A DNA stretch of 32,564 nt from an uncultured Mailhella sp. (GTDB taxonomy: Bacteria > Desulfobacterota > Desulfovibrionia > Desulfovibrionales > Desulfovibrionaceae), in contig NZ_CALUYL010000032.1 of the NCBI RefSeq assembly GCF_944324995.1, positions 1 through 32,564 on the forward strand, in the 5' to 3' direction. The position numbers were made by a program, and so were the translations under genes. The notes beneath the pieces were generated by a model. That model saw only the letters and a program-made list of their open reading frames with translations. It had not been told where the DNA came from and did not search any database. This document shows, one piece after another, positions 22,810-30,174 of this stretch (positions within the stretch are counted from its first letter, which is position 1; every line of letters begins with the position of its first letter).

Positions 22810-23346
22810 ATGGCACTGGCACAGACCAACCTCATTCCCGCACTTCTGGCAGATGCCCGCATCTATAAGGACGGCTATGTTCTTCTGGGCGTAGGCAACA
22901 TTGAACTGCCCAGCATCGAATATATGTCGGAAACGCTTTCCGGTTTCGGCCTGGGCGGTGAAATCGAAGTCCCCGTCAAGGGGCACTTCAAAAGCATGAC
23001 CGTCAAAATCAAATGGAACACGGTCGAACCGGAGGCCGTTCAGCTTCTGGAAACCACCGCCCATCATCTGGACATACGCGGCTCCGTCGAAAAAGTGGAC
23101 GCCGGCACCGGTGAATTCCTTGATCTGCCCGTGAAACTGGTCCTGCAGGCAGCTCCCAAGACAAACAGCCTCGGAACCATGGAACCGGCCAAGAAGATGG
23201 ACGGAGAAACCGAACTGGAAGTCACCTACCTGAAACTCTGGATCAATGGGGTGGAAGAGATGGAAATCGACAAGCTCAACTTCATCTGCAGGATACAGGG
23301 CACCGACCTTCTCCAGGTCATGAGAATCAATCTGGGGATGATCTGA
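22810..23346 (+). CDS. Tail tube protein, P2 FII-like
   Basis: A 178-residue tube protein with the P2 FII/Mu M pattern: MALAQTNLIPALLADARIYK, then GVGNIELPSIEYMSETLSGF and a C-terminal LKLWINGVEEMEID. These form the inner rigid tube through which DNA leaves. It follows the sheath by 11 bases with GGAGG upstream; the stop overlaps the next start as TGATG. Confidence 0.95.
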   Translation: MALAQTNLIPALLADARIYKDGYVLLGVGNIELPSIEYMSETLSGFGLGGEIEVPVKGHFKSMTVKIKWNTVEPEAVQLLETTAHHLDIRGSVEKVDAGTGEFLDLPVKLVLQAAPKTNSLGTMEPAKKMDGETELEVTYLKLWINGVEEMEIDKLNFICRIQGTDLLQVMRINLGMI

Positions 23347-23507
23347 TGGACGCCTACATTGTCGGCCAAGGCGTCAAATTCGAGCGTATTCGTCGGATTA
23401 CCGGCTACCTGGTCGGCGATCTGGACAGGTTCAACAACGGCAAACGTGCAGAAGAGCGCGACCGGGTAAAACACTGCAGCATGAATGACTGGGAGGCGAA
23501 AAAATGA
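23346..23507 (+). CDS. 53-residue peptide matching the C-terminal glycyl-radical region of class III ribonucleotide reductase
   Basis: A short gene between tube and tail chaperone, coupled on both sides (TGATG at the start, ATGA at the end). The peptide carries the segment FERIRRITGYLVGDLDRFNN followed by GKRAEERDRVKH, which corresponds to the extreme C-terminus of NrdD, the anaerobic reductase that makes deoxynucleotides; G20 lies in the radical-glycine position of TGY. The zinc cysteines that precede this loop in NrdD are absent; only one Cys (KHCSM) is present. Comparable short proteins in phage tail operons are commonly labelled reductase, but a free 53-residue piece cannot be an enzyme. 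It might work as a spare radical domain, like YfiD/GrcA for pyruvate formate-lyase, or have another role. Function unknown. Confidence 0.72.
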   Translation: MDAYIVGQGVKFERIRRITGYLVGDLDRFNNGKRAEERDRVKHCSMNDWEAKK

Positions 23508-23815
23508 AGGAAAACATCACGCTGAAATATCCTCTGAATCTGGCAGACGGAAAGTTGAGCAACATTTCCATACGCCGGCCGGACCTCGGCGACCTGCTCG
23601 ACTGTCCTGTGAAGGACGCCTCGGACATAAAGGGCGAAGCCGTTCTTCTGGCCAGACTCTGCGGCATGAACATGGAAGATTTCCGCAAGCTCGACCTCGA
23701 AGACTACCTGCAGGTGCAGAAAAGCTATCTGCGATTTCGCATCGGAAACGATGTCGAAGAAGGAAGTGATGCGTCTGTGCGTGATTCTGTCCCGGCTCAC
23801 GGGATGGGGGCTTGA
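23504..23815 (+). CDS. Tail assembly chaperone, gpE-like (upstream part)
   Basis: A 103-residue protein (ENITLKYPLNLADGKLSNIS, then IRRPDLGDLLDCP) of the P2 E/Mu gp41 type that guides tape measure and tube assembly. It ends at TGA 23813-23815, immediately after GGGGGCT (23806-23812), where a second frame continues. In P2, Mu and lambda a ribosomal frameshift at this point adds the downstream part to a fraction of molecules. The stop position and G run fit that arrangement. ATG overlaps the preceding stop. Confidence 0.85.
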   Translation: MKENITLKYPLNLADGKLSNISIRRPDLGDLLDCPVKDASDIKGEAVLLARLCGMNMEDFRKLDLEDYLQVQKSYLRFRIGNDVEEGSDASVRDSVPAHGMGA

Positions 23816-23900
23816 GGACGTGCGGAGCGTGAAGGTGTGCGACGTGAAAGACTGGCTGGACGTCGCCATGGATGTGGAAAAATCCATGGCCGGCAAGTAG
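23769..23900 (+). CDS. Tail chaperone frameshift extension, gpE'-like
   Basis: A 43-residue frame overlapping the chaperone end in the +1 (equivalently -2) frame (MRLCVILSRLTGWGLEDVRS, then VCDVKDWLDVAMDVEKSM). It carries the acidic, Trp-containing helix expected of the E' extension. Its ATG has AAGGAAG upstream, so independent initiation is possible, but such extensions are usually made only by frameshift at the shared slippery site (GGGGGCTTGA). It stops with TAG directly against the stop of the next reverse gene. Confidence 0.7.
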   Translation: MRLCVILSRLTGWGLEDVRSVKVCDVKDWLDVAMDVEKSMAGK

Positions 23901-24227
23901 TCAGGCTCTCTGAGACTTTTTTAAAGCATCGATCCGGGCAAGCATCTCCTGATGCTCCCGGCGCTTGCGGGCGTTCAGCTCTTCTTCCCATGCCTTCCGC
24001 TCCCGCGCTTTCCATTCCGGCCGCCACTTGCGGTGCCGGACATAGAGCACGGCCCGGCGCACAGCCTCGAACAAACGTCCAGACGCGGCAAAGGCAAGCC
24101 TTGTACCTGTAAACGTAAGGGCCATGCCGTCCAGCACGCGACAGAGACACCAAAGAACCACAATTCCGGCAACGAGAACGGCCAGCACCACCATCACGCC
24201 GGACAGCACACCGTTGACAATTTCCAT
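23901..24227 (-). CDS. Reverse-strand membrane protein between chaperone and tape measure
   Basis: A 108-residue protein with an N-terminal transmembrane helix (VNGVLSGVMVVLAVLVAGIV) and a strongly basic, coiled C-terminal half (RHRKWRPEWKARERKAWEEE). ATG 24227 is chosen because GGAGG is five bases upstream; ATG 24230 is only two bases from it. That ribosome site overlaps the forward tape measure site in the palindrome CTCCGGAG (24234-24241). No family recognised. The reverse direction inside a co-directional late operon marks it as an independently expressed moron, perhaps active in the lysogen; that role is inference. Confidence 0.73.
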   Translation of the reverse strand: MEIVNGVLSGVMVVLAVLVAGIVVLWCLCRVLDGMALTFTGTRLAFAASGRLFEAVRRAVLYVRHRKWRPEWKARERKAWEEELNARKRREHQEMLARIDALKKSQRA

Positions 24228-24248
24228 CATTACCTCCGGAGAAACACC

Positions 24249-26426
24249 ATGGCACAGAATTTCGGCGTAGGATTCATCATTGGTGCCACGGTTGCGGCTT
24301 CAGTCAATTCTGCATTTACCACAGTCTCCAATAAAATCAAACAAACACAAGCACAGATGGGCAAAACCCGACAGGAGATGTCCATTCTGAATAAAGCCAT
24401 CACGCTGCAAAACCAGCGTTCTTCCCTGGTGGATCAGTATCGGGCGTCCGGGGGAACCGATGCAAAGCTTCATGCCGAGCTGCAGCGCGTATCGGCAAAC
24501 TATGTGAAGGCCAGGCAGGAAGCTCTCAAATACGGTGCTTCCGTTGCTGAATGGGAAACGCAGCATCGAAAAGCCGCCGCCACATTGGAAACGCTGAACA
24601 GCAAAAAAGAGCTTCTGTCTTCCATGCAGGGGGAACAGAACAAGCGCTCCATGCTGCGCCAGAATATCGTGGGCGATGTGGCCAGCGTCATGGCTGTGGC
24701 GGCTCCCGTACGCTCCGCCATTTCTTTTGAGTCTGCCATGGCCGACGCGGCGAAAACCATTGACGGTATGCGCGATGAAACCGGCGCTCTCACTCCGGTT
24801 TATTATGAGATGGAAGCCGCCGTAAAGAGTCTGGGGCGTGAGCTTCCTTTGACTCATGACCAGATTGCTTCTCTGTTCGCGGCCGGCGGTCAGCAGGGCA
24901 TGACCGCCATCAGTGACCTGCGCGAATTCGCCACCATGGCCGCACAGATGGCGGTGGCCTTCGGCATGAGCAATGACGAAGCCGCGGATGCCATCGGCGG
25001 CTACAGGACGGCTCTCGGCCTCTCGTTTGAAGATACCCGCTCCATGCTGGATCTGATGAACCAGTACGCCAACACCTCTTCCGCGTCGGAAAAAGGCATT
25101 GCCGACATTGTGCGGCGCATCGGTTCTCTTGGACAGATCGCCGGCGTGTCCGCCAAGCCCATGACGGCGCTGGCCGCAACGCTGGACTCCATGAAGCTCG
25201 CTCCTGAAGTGGCAGCCACGGGCATCAAGAATATGCTTCTCTCCCTGACGGCCGGCAGCGCCGCCACCAAAAGCCAGCGGGAAGCCTTTGCCAAGCTCGG
25301 CATCGATGTGGTCAAGCTCTCCCGGCAGATGCAGAAGGACGGACCGGCTGCGGTCATCAGTGTCCTCGAAGCGGTCAAGCGGCTTCCGGAAGCCGAACAG
25401 CTTTCCATCATGAGCGAGATATTCGGCAAGGAAAGCATCGGCGCCATCGCACCGCTTCTTAAGAACCTGCAACTTGTGAGGCAGAATCTTGAGATTGCCG
25501 GCGACGAGTCCCAGTATGCCGGAGCCATGCAGCAGGAGTTTGCCAACCGCTCAAAGACGACGGCCAACAATCTCGTCATCATGAAAAACAGACTGGCGGA
25601 AATGGGGATTACTCTCGGCTCCGTCGTACTGCCTGCGCTGAATGCCGGTCTTGATACCCTCGGCCCGTACATCTCTGCCATCGCGGATTTTGCCGGAAAG
25701 CATCAGACGCTCACGACCGTTATCGTGGGAGCCGCAGCGGGATTCATGCTGCTCGGTCCTGTGGTTCGCGCCGGCGCTCTGGCCTACAGCCTGTTCCGCT
25801 CTGTACTTCTGGGCGGTCGAGCAGCCATTGCCGCGGTCACCACCGCTCAGTGGGGACTGAATGCAGCATTTTCCGCCAACCCCATCGGCATCGCCGTCAC
25901 GGCCGTCGCGGCTCTCGTGGCCGGGCTTATCTATCTCTACCAGACCTGTGAGCCGGTACGTGCTGCCTTTGACGCTGTATTCGGCTACATCGGAAACATC
26001 ATCAGCAGTGTCTGGCAAAAAATCAAAGGCTTCGGGGATACGCTGAAGTCTCTCGGCAAATGGGCTGGCTTTGGAGGCGATGACGAAGAAGAAGCCGAAA
26101 CGGTTAATCCGGAAGCGGTTGTTCCACCGCCCAAGACTGTCGTTCCACCTCTGCCTCCTGTTCCGCAGGGGTCGCCCTTTGTTCTTCCGGCTCCTTACGG
26201 ATCAGGGGCCGCGTCGCCCTCGTCTTCTCAGGCCGGACAGCCGGTCTCTCAGGGCCAGCTTCCGGGGACCCCCGTCACGGCAAACTTCAGCTTCCAGATG
26301 AGCGGCATTCCCGACAGGGATTTCGCGGAACGGGTCGTCCAGGCAATCCAGGAACGACGTTCCGAATTCGAGCAGCTTCTTGACCGGATTGTCCGGGATC
26401 AGCAGAGGGCGGCCTATGGCGTCTAG
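24249..26426 (+). CDS. Tail tape measure protein
   Basis: A 725-residue protein that sets tail length. An N-terminal hydrophobic helix (FGVGFIIGATVAASVNSAF) is followed by a long coiled coil (about 30-140), then a TP901/core tape measure region (SFESAMADAAKTIDG, SASEKGIADIVRRIGSLGQI). Hydrophobic segments lie near 485-515 and 540-565 (PIGIAVTAVAALVAGLIYLY). The tail has a Pro/Ser-rich linker (VVPPPKTVVPPLPPVP) and a final helical block. ATG 24249 is set by CCGGAG nine bases before it; the open frame continues upstream without a site. Its length matches a tail of roughly 100 nm, an inference from the usual 1.5 Å per residue. Confidence 0.93.
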   Translation: MAQNFGVGFIIGATVAASVNSAFTTVSNKIKQTQAQMGKTRQEMSILNKAITLQNQRSSLVDQYRASGGTDAKLHAELQRVSANYVKARQEALKYGASVAEWETQHRKAAATLETLNSKKELLSSMQGEQNKRSMLRQNIVGDVASVMAVAAPVRSAISFESAMADAAKTIDGMRDETGALTPVYYEMEAAVKSLGRELPLTHDQIASLFAAGGQQGMTAISDLREFATMAAQMAVAFGMSNDEAADAIGGYRTALGLSFEDTRSMLDLMNQYANTSSASEKGIADIVRRIGSLGQIAGVSAKPMTALAATLDSMKLAPEVAATGIKNMLLSLTAGSAATKSQREAFAKLGIDVVKLSRQMQKDGPAAVISVLEAVKRLPEAEQLSIMSEIFGKESIGAIAPLLKNLQLVRQNLEIAGDESQYAGAMQQEFANRSKTTANNLVIMKNRLAEMGITLGSVVLPALNAGLDTLGPYISAIADFAGKHQTLTTVIVGAAAGFMLLGPVVRAGALAYSLFRSVLLGGRAAIAAVTTAQWGLNAAFSANPIGIAVTAVAALVAGLIYLYQTCEPVRAAFDAVFGYIGNIISSVWQKIKGFGDTLKSLGKWAGFGGDDEEEAETVNPEAVVPPPKTVVPPLPPVPQGSPFVLPAPYGSGAASPSSSQAGQPVSQGQLPGTPVTANFSFQMSGIPDRDFAERVVQAIQERRSEFEQLLDRIVRDQQRAAYGV

Positions 26427-26625
26427 CTACAAAACTTTGCAGGGCGATACCTGGGACAGCATCGCCTATGGTCTGTGGGGCAGGGAAAAACTCATGCATC
26501 TGCTCATTCTGGCCAATCCGGAATATGCCGACGTGCTCATCTTCCCCGCAGGAACAGTCCTGGTCGTGCCCGACGTGGAAACATCCACCATGGCCGGCAA
26601 CCTTCCTCCCTGGATGACGGAATAA
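26416..26625 (+). CDS. Tail protein gpX (LysM-like)
   Basis: A 69-residue protein with the P2 gpX/LysM-like pattern (YKTLQGDTWDSIAYGLWG, then LHLLILANPEYAD-like block and FPAGTVLVVPDV). It is the P2-type tail protein that lies between tape measure and gpD. ATG 26416 lies in the last codons of the tape measure gene (11-base overlap) with AGAGGG upstream. Confidence 0.9.
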   Translation: MASSYKTLQGDTWDSIAYGLWGREKLMHLLILANPEYADVLIFPAGTVLVVPDVETSTMAGNLPPWMTE

Positions 26626-26634
26626 GGGGTGCCC

Positions 26635-27402
26635 ATGCTTGCCCGAAGAGTGAAGCTTCATGTGGACATCGGTGGCCACGACGCCACGGACTACATGAAC
26701 GCCAGCGTTATGGAGTTTGAATACATCGACCACGAAAACGGCAAGGCCGACGAAGTCCGTCTTTCTCTCCACGACAGGGACGGTCACTGGTCCGGCGACT
26801 GGAGGCCCAGGAAAGGCACGGAAATCAATGCCTCCTTCACGGTGGTCAACTGGATGGAGAATGAGGGGGATGAAGAAAAGGAAATCACCTTTCCCTGCGG
26901 CCGGTTCACCGTGGATGAAATCGAATTCTCCGGCCCGCCCGACCGCGTGGAAATCAAGGCGCTCTCCGCTTCCCTCACGTCGTCCATCAGGGACACGAAG
27001 CGCACTCAGGCATGGGAACGATATTCCCTGCAGGGCATTGCCGCAGAGATAGCCGGACGCAACGGTCTGGGCCTCATGTACACCGCCAGGGAACACAGCT
27101 TCGGCCGCAAGGACCAGCGTGATGAAGCGGACCTTGCCTTTCTCCAGCGACTCGCCTCCGCCTGCGGCGTCAAATGCAAGGTTCACGAAAACAAGCTGGT
27201 GCTGTTTGAAGCCGACGATGCCGATCAGGCCGAGCCTGTTCTGACCATCCCCAAATCCGGAAGTCAGTTTTCGCCTTCCCGCTATCGCTTTCTCGATTCC
27301 AGTTCCGATACCGGCTATCGACGCGCCGTGGTGAAGTACACCGATCCCGCAACCGGCAAGCTGCAGAAGGCCGAAGTGGAAGTGAAGGGAGAAGACCAAT
27401 GA
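26635..27402 (+). CDS. Baseplate hub gpD, N-terminal part
   Basis: A 255-residue protein of the P2 gpD/T4 gp27 type (late control D). It forms the hub ring under the tube (LARRVKLHVDIGGHDATDYM; KGTEINASFTVVNWME; DLAFLQRLASACGVKCKVHE). It ends earlier than usual single-chain gpD: the missing C-terminal domain is the next gene, in the -1 frame, overlapping as ATGA. GGGG precedes the ATG 26635 start by five bases; GTG 26629 is a less likely start. Confidence 0.88.
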   Translation: MLARRVKLHVDIGGHDATDYMNASVMEFEYIDHENGKADEVRLSLHDRDGHWSGDWRPRKGTEINASFTVVNWMENEGDEEKEITFPCGRFTVDEIEFSGPPDRVEIKALSASLTSSIRDTKRTQAWERYSLQGIAAEIAGRNGLGLMYTAREHSFGRKDQRDEADLAFLQRLASACGVKCKVHENKLVLFEADDADQAEPVLTIPKSGSQFSPSRYRFLDSSSDTGYRRAVVKYTDPATGKLQKAEVEVKGEDQ

Positions 27403-27671
27403 GCGACGACAAGACTCTCACACTTGAAAGCCGTGTGGAAAATTCCACGGAAGCCGTGCAGCTCGGCCGGGCCGAACTGCGGAAGAAAAACGAAAAGGAA
27501 AAGACCGCGGAGCTGGAACTTATGGGGCATCCCAGCCTTGTTTCCGGCTCCAACATCGAGCTTGCCGGCTTCGGTCAATGGGATGGCAAGTACGCCATTG
27601 TGGAAGCTCACCACATGCTGAAGCCCGGCTATACCGTCCGCCTGAAAATCCGCAAGACGCTGGAGGGATGA
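27399..27671 (+). CDS. Baseplate hub gpD, C-terminal part as a separate gene
   Basis: A 90-residue protein (KTLTLESRVENSTEAVQLGR, then LELMGHPSLVSGSNIELAGF) that matches the last domain of P2-type gpD, where HPxLVxG and GFG...GKY motifs and a final YTVRLKIRK strand are conserved. It starts inside the stop of the upstream part (ATGA), in the -1 frame. Either the hub is naturally made of two chains or the gene carries a frameshift; without a ribosome site upstream it depends on coupling. A split of this gene is found in some phages of this group to my recollection, but I cannot verify it. Confidence 0.8.
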   Translation: MSDDKTLTLESRVENSTEAVQLGRAELRKKNEKEKTAELELMGHPSLVSGSNIELAGFGQWDGKYAIVEAHHMLKPGYTVRLKIRKTLEG

Positions 27672-28348
27672 TGTCTTTCGACATGGCAAGCTTTGACCGC
27701 CGTATAAGCGCACTGGAAGGCAACCGCGGAGCCAGCCTGCGCTTTGCCACCGTGTCCACCGTCCAGCCGGAAAAAGGTACGGTTCGCGTCGTACTGGAAG
27801 ACGGCGACGACATGGTGTCATACCCTCTGCAGGTTCTTTTCCCCCGTGCGGGCAAGGATACCGTGCAGGATATGCCCGACGTGGGCGACCGGGTCGCCGT
27901 GCTCTTCTCTGGAGCAGGACTTGAGGCGGGCGTCGTTCTCGGCGGCTACTACTCGGATGCCAATACGGCTCCTTCAAAGAACAGCGACGTCTTTTACCGC
28001 AGGTTTTCCGACGGCACGGAGCTTTCCTATGACCGCAAGGCCCACAAGCTTTCCGCCTCCGTTCAGGGCGACGCTGAGTGTACCGTCAAAGGTTCGGCAT
28101 CGCTCACCGCGGAAGGTGCGATCAAGATCGAGTCGTCCTCCAGTATATCTCTCAAGGCCCCCAGCATCATGCTTTCCGGGGCGATCTCTTCCGAAGGTCA
28201 TGGCGGCGGTGCCGGCACCTTCAGCATAAAAGGCAAGGTGGACGTGGACGGAACCGTGGACAGCACGGGCGACATGAAGGCGGAAGGCATTTCCGTGGCT
28301 CATCATACCCATACCTGCCCGGACGGGCAGACCGACACCCCGCACTGA
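27671..28348 (+). CDS. Baseplate spike, gpV-like
   Basis: A 225-residue spike protein. The N-terminal ~100 residues form an OB-fold domain (ASLRFATVSTVQPEKGTVRV, then DVGDRVAVLFSGAG), followed by a beta-helix of repeated short strands (SASLTAEGAIKIESSSSISL). The C-terminus has a His-rich tip HHTHTCPDG, the HxH iron-binding motif of P2-type membrane-piercing spikes. GGAGGG is four bases before ATG 27671. It pierces the outer membrane on contraction. Confidence 0.92.
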   Translation: MSFDMASFDRRISALEGNRGASLRFATVSTVQPEKGTVRVVLEDGDDMVSYPLQVLFPRAGKDTVQDMPDVGDRVAVLFSGAGLEAGVVLGGYYSDANTAPSKNSDVFYRRFSDGTELSYDRKAHKLSASVQGDAECTVKGSASLTAEGAIKIESSSSISLKAPSIMLSGAISSEGHGGGAGTFSIKGKVDVDGTVDSTGDMKAEGISVAHHTHTCPDGQTDTPH

Positions 28349-28355
28349 GGTTGCC

Positions 28356-28739
28356 ATGAATATAGGATCGCTGGGGGATATTCCCTTTGAAACATCGGCC
28401 TCCTTTGTCAGAACGCCGCGCGACATCAGCCGGAAAATATCCTCCCGGTATGAGACGCACTACGTTCTCGGTGCCAAGCCCCGCCTTGAGTACCTCAGCG
28501 AGGATCTCGACTCCATCACCATGCAGATCCGCCTTGTGGAAATAGGCTTGATTCAGCCGGAAGCGGATCTTGCCAGACTGGCCGATCTCTGCCGTCAGGG
28601 ACAAGTTGTGCCGCTCATTCTCATGGGCGTGAACTGCGGCAACGTCATCATCGAAAGCGTCACGGAACGCTGGCGCGGCAAAGGGGAAAGCGGCCCTTTC
28701 TGCATCGATGCCACGCTGGAACTCAAGGAGTACGTCTGA
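28356..28739 (+). CDS. Tail protein gpU-like
   Basis: A 127-residue protein of the P2 gpU type (PF06995 pattern): LGDIPFETSASFV, GAKPRLEYLSEDLDSIT and a C-terminal CIDATLELKEYV. It is a small tail-tip or adaptor component. It lies between spike and wedge genes and its stop TGA shares a base with the next ATG (TGATG). Confidence 0.83.
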   Translation: MNIGSLGDIPFETSASFVRTPRDISRKISSRYETHYVLGAKPRLEYLSEDLDSITMQIRLVEIGLIQPEADLARLADLCRQGQVVPLILMGVNCGNVIIESVTERWRGKGESGPFCIDATLELKEYV

Positions 28740-29059
28740 TGCCTGAACTTCTCGTGGACAATGCCCCCATCGTCATCGGCGCAAGCGGCATGGAGGAAAT
28801 CACCCAGAACATCCGCATGATCGTGCTGACCTTCATGGGATCGGTCCCTCTTCATCGCAGCTTTGCCCATGACCCTGCCGTGCTTGACTCCCCTTCTCCG
28901 CTGGAAACGGCCCGTCTCATCGGGTCACTGACTACGGCCATTGAAACCTAGGAGCCGCGGGTCAAGGTTGAAAGCCTCCGGCTCGAAAGGCGCACGGATG
29001 CCGACGCCATGCTGGGGCATCTTGTTCCCCGTATCACCTTCAGTCTTCGGGAGTCCTGA
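28739..29059 (+). pseudogene. Baseplate wedge gp25/gpW-like gene interrupted by in-frame amber TAG
   Basis: The full frame would encode 106 residues of a gp25/P2 gpW-type wedge protein. Residues 1-70 (NAPIVIGASGMEEITQNIRM, ALTTAIE-like LIGSLTTAIET) read normally, then TAG at 28949-28951 stands at codon 71. The frame continues without stop to TGA 29057-29059 with the expected tail EPRVKVESLRLERRTD and VPRITFSLRES. Homologues have an aromatic residue before EPRV (WEPRV or YEPRV), so TGG or TAC became TAG by one base. TAG ends other genes here (23898, 26424, 30875), so there is no genome-wide reassignment. Options: inactivating mutation, readthrough, suppression, or a sequencing error. Confidence 0.85.
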
Positions 29060-29061
29060 TT

Positions 29062-30174
29062 ATGCCACTGCTTGATGTCTCTTTTGCAGAAGAGCGCTCC
29101 GACGTCATCGAATCGAATCTCATTGCCGAATATGAAGCCGCCACAGGCAAAACCCTTTATCCGGCCGACCCCGTGCGTCTGTTTCTGGCAACGCTGGCCT
29201 ATCGTCTGGCCGTACAGAATGCCGTCATCAATCTGGCCGGCCGTCAGGGCCTCCTGGCCTATGCCACAGGCGGACACCTCGATCATCTCGGCGCATTGCT
29301 CGGCGTGGAGCGTCTTGCCGCCAAGCCGGCACGCACCATGCTCCGCTATTCTCTGCAGGAAGCGCTGACTTTTTCCGTCACCGTGCCTTCCGGCAGCCGT
29401 GTTGCCACCCGCGACGGTACTGCGGTGTTCAAAACGACGTCCGCCGCAGTCATCGAGCCCGGAGAAACGTTTGTGGACGTGCTTGCCGAAGCCGTGGAAG
29501 GCGGCTCCAAAGCAAACGGACTTGTAGCCGGCCAGCTCTGCGAAATGGTGGACATCGTGGCTTACGTTGCGTCGGCAAGCAATGTCTCCGCCAGCACCGA
29601 CGGAGACGACGAGGAAAGCGACGATCGGCTTCGGGAACGCATCAGGCTCGCTCCGGAAGCGTTTTCCGTCGCCGGACCGGAAGGCGCCTATCGGGCGCTG
29701 ACTCTGGCCGCCAGCACCAAGATTGCTGCCGTGTCCGTCACTACGCCCACGCCCGGAACGGTGGACATCCGGCTTGTCATGGCAAACGGAGAACTCCCGG
29801 ACCCTGCGACCATCGAACTCGTCCAGAAAACGCTGTCTGCCGAAGATGTCCGGCCGCTTACCGACAACGTGCAGGTCGCTGCTCCGGATACGGTCTCCTA
29901 TGACATCACGGGCAAATGGTATGCCACAGCGGATGACTCCACCATGCTCGACACCATCACGGAGGCCGTTGCCGCTGCCGTCGAGTCCTACCGGCTCTGG
30001 CAGCGCAGCCAGCCCGGCCGGGACATCAATCCGTCCGAACTCATTCGGAGGATCATGGATGCCGGAGCCAAGCGCGTAGAACTTTCCTCCCCTGTTTTTC
30101 AGGCCCTGACTGAAACACAGCTCGCCGTGGAAGACGCCGTTTCCATGACCTTTGGAGGGATTGAAGATGTCTGA
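29062..30174 (+). CDS. Baseplate protein gpJ-like
   Basis: A 370-residue P2 gpJ/Mu gp47-type wedge component (MPLLDVSFAEERSDVIESNL, GHLDHLGALLGVERLAAKPA, then DDRLRERIRLAPEAFSVAGP). The SVAGPEGAYRALTLAA segment and the NPSELIRRIMDAGAKRVEL region are typical. It follows the interrupted wedge by two bases and overlaps gpI by eight bases. Loss of the upstream wedge could abolish baseplate assembly even though this gene is intact. Confidence 0.92.
   Translation: MPLLDVSFAEERSDVIESNLIAEYEAATGKTLYPADPVRLFLATLAYRLAVQNAVINLAGRQGLLAYATGGHLDHLGALLGVERLAAKPARTMLRYSLQEALTFSVTVPSGSRVATRDGTAVFKTTSAAVIEPGETFVDVLAEAVEGGSKANGLVAGQLCEMVDIVAYVASASNVSASTDGDDEESDDRLRERIRLAPEAFSVAGPEGAYRALTLAASTKIAAVSVTTPTPGTVDIRLVMANGELPDPATIELVQKTLSAEDVRPLTDNVQVAAPDTVSYDITGKWYATADDSTMLDTITEAVAAAVESYRLWQRSQPGRDINPSELIRRIMDAGAKRVELSSPVFQALTETQLAVEDAVSMTFGGIEDV

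Noticed and set aside
23952-24248. N-terminal extension of the tape measure protein
   Set aside because: The in-frame upstream region has no ribosome site and overlaps the better supported reverse membrane gene.
28739-28951. Genome-wide TAG reassignment
   Set aside because: TAG is the natural stop of at least three other genes in the window (23898, 26424, 30875).
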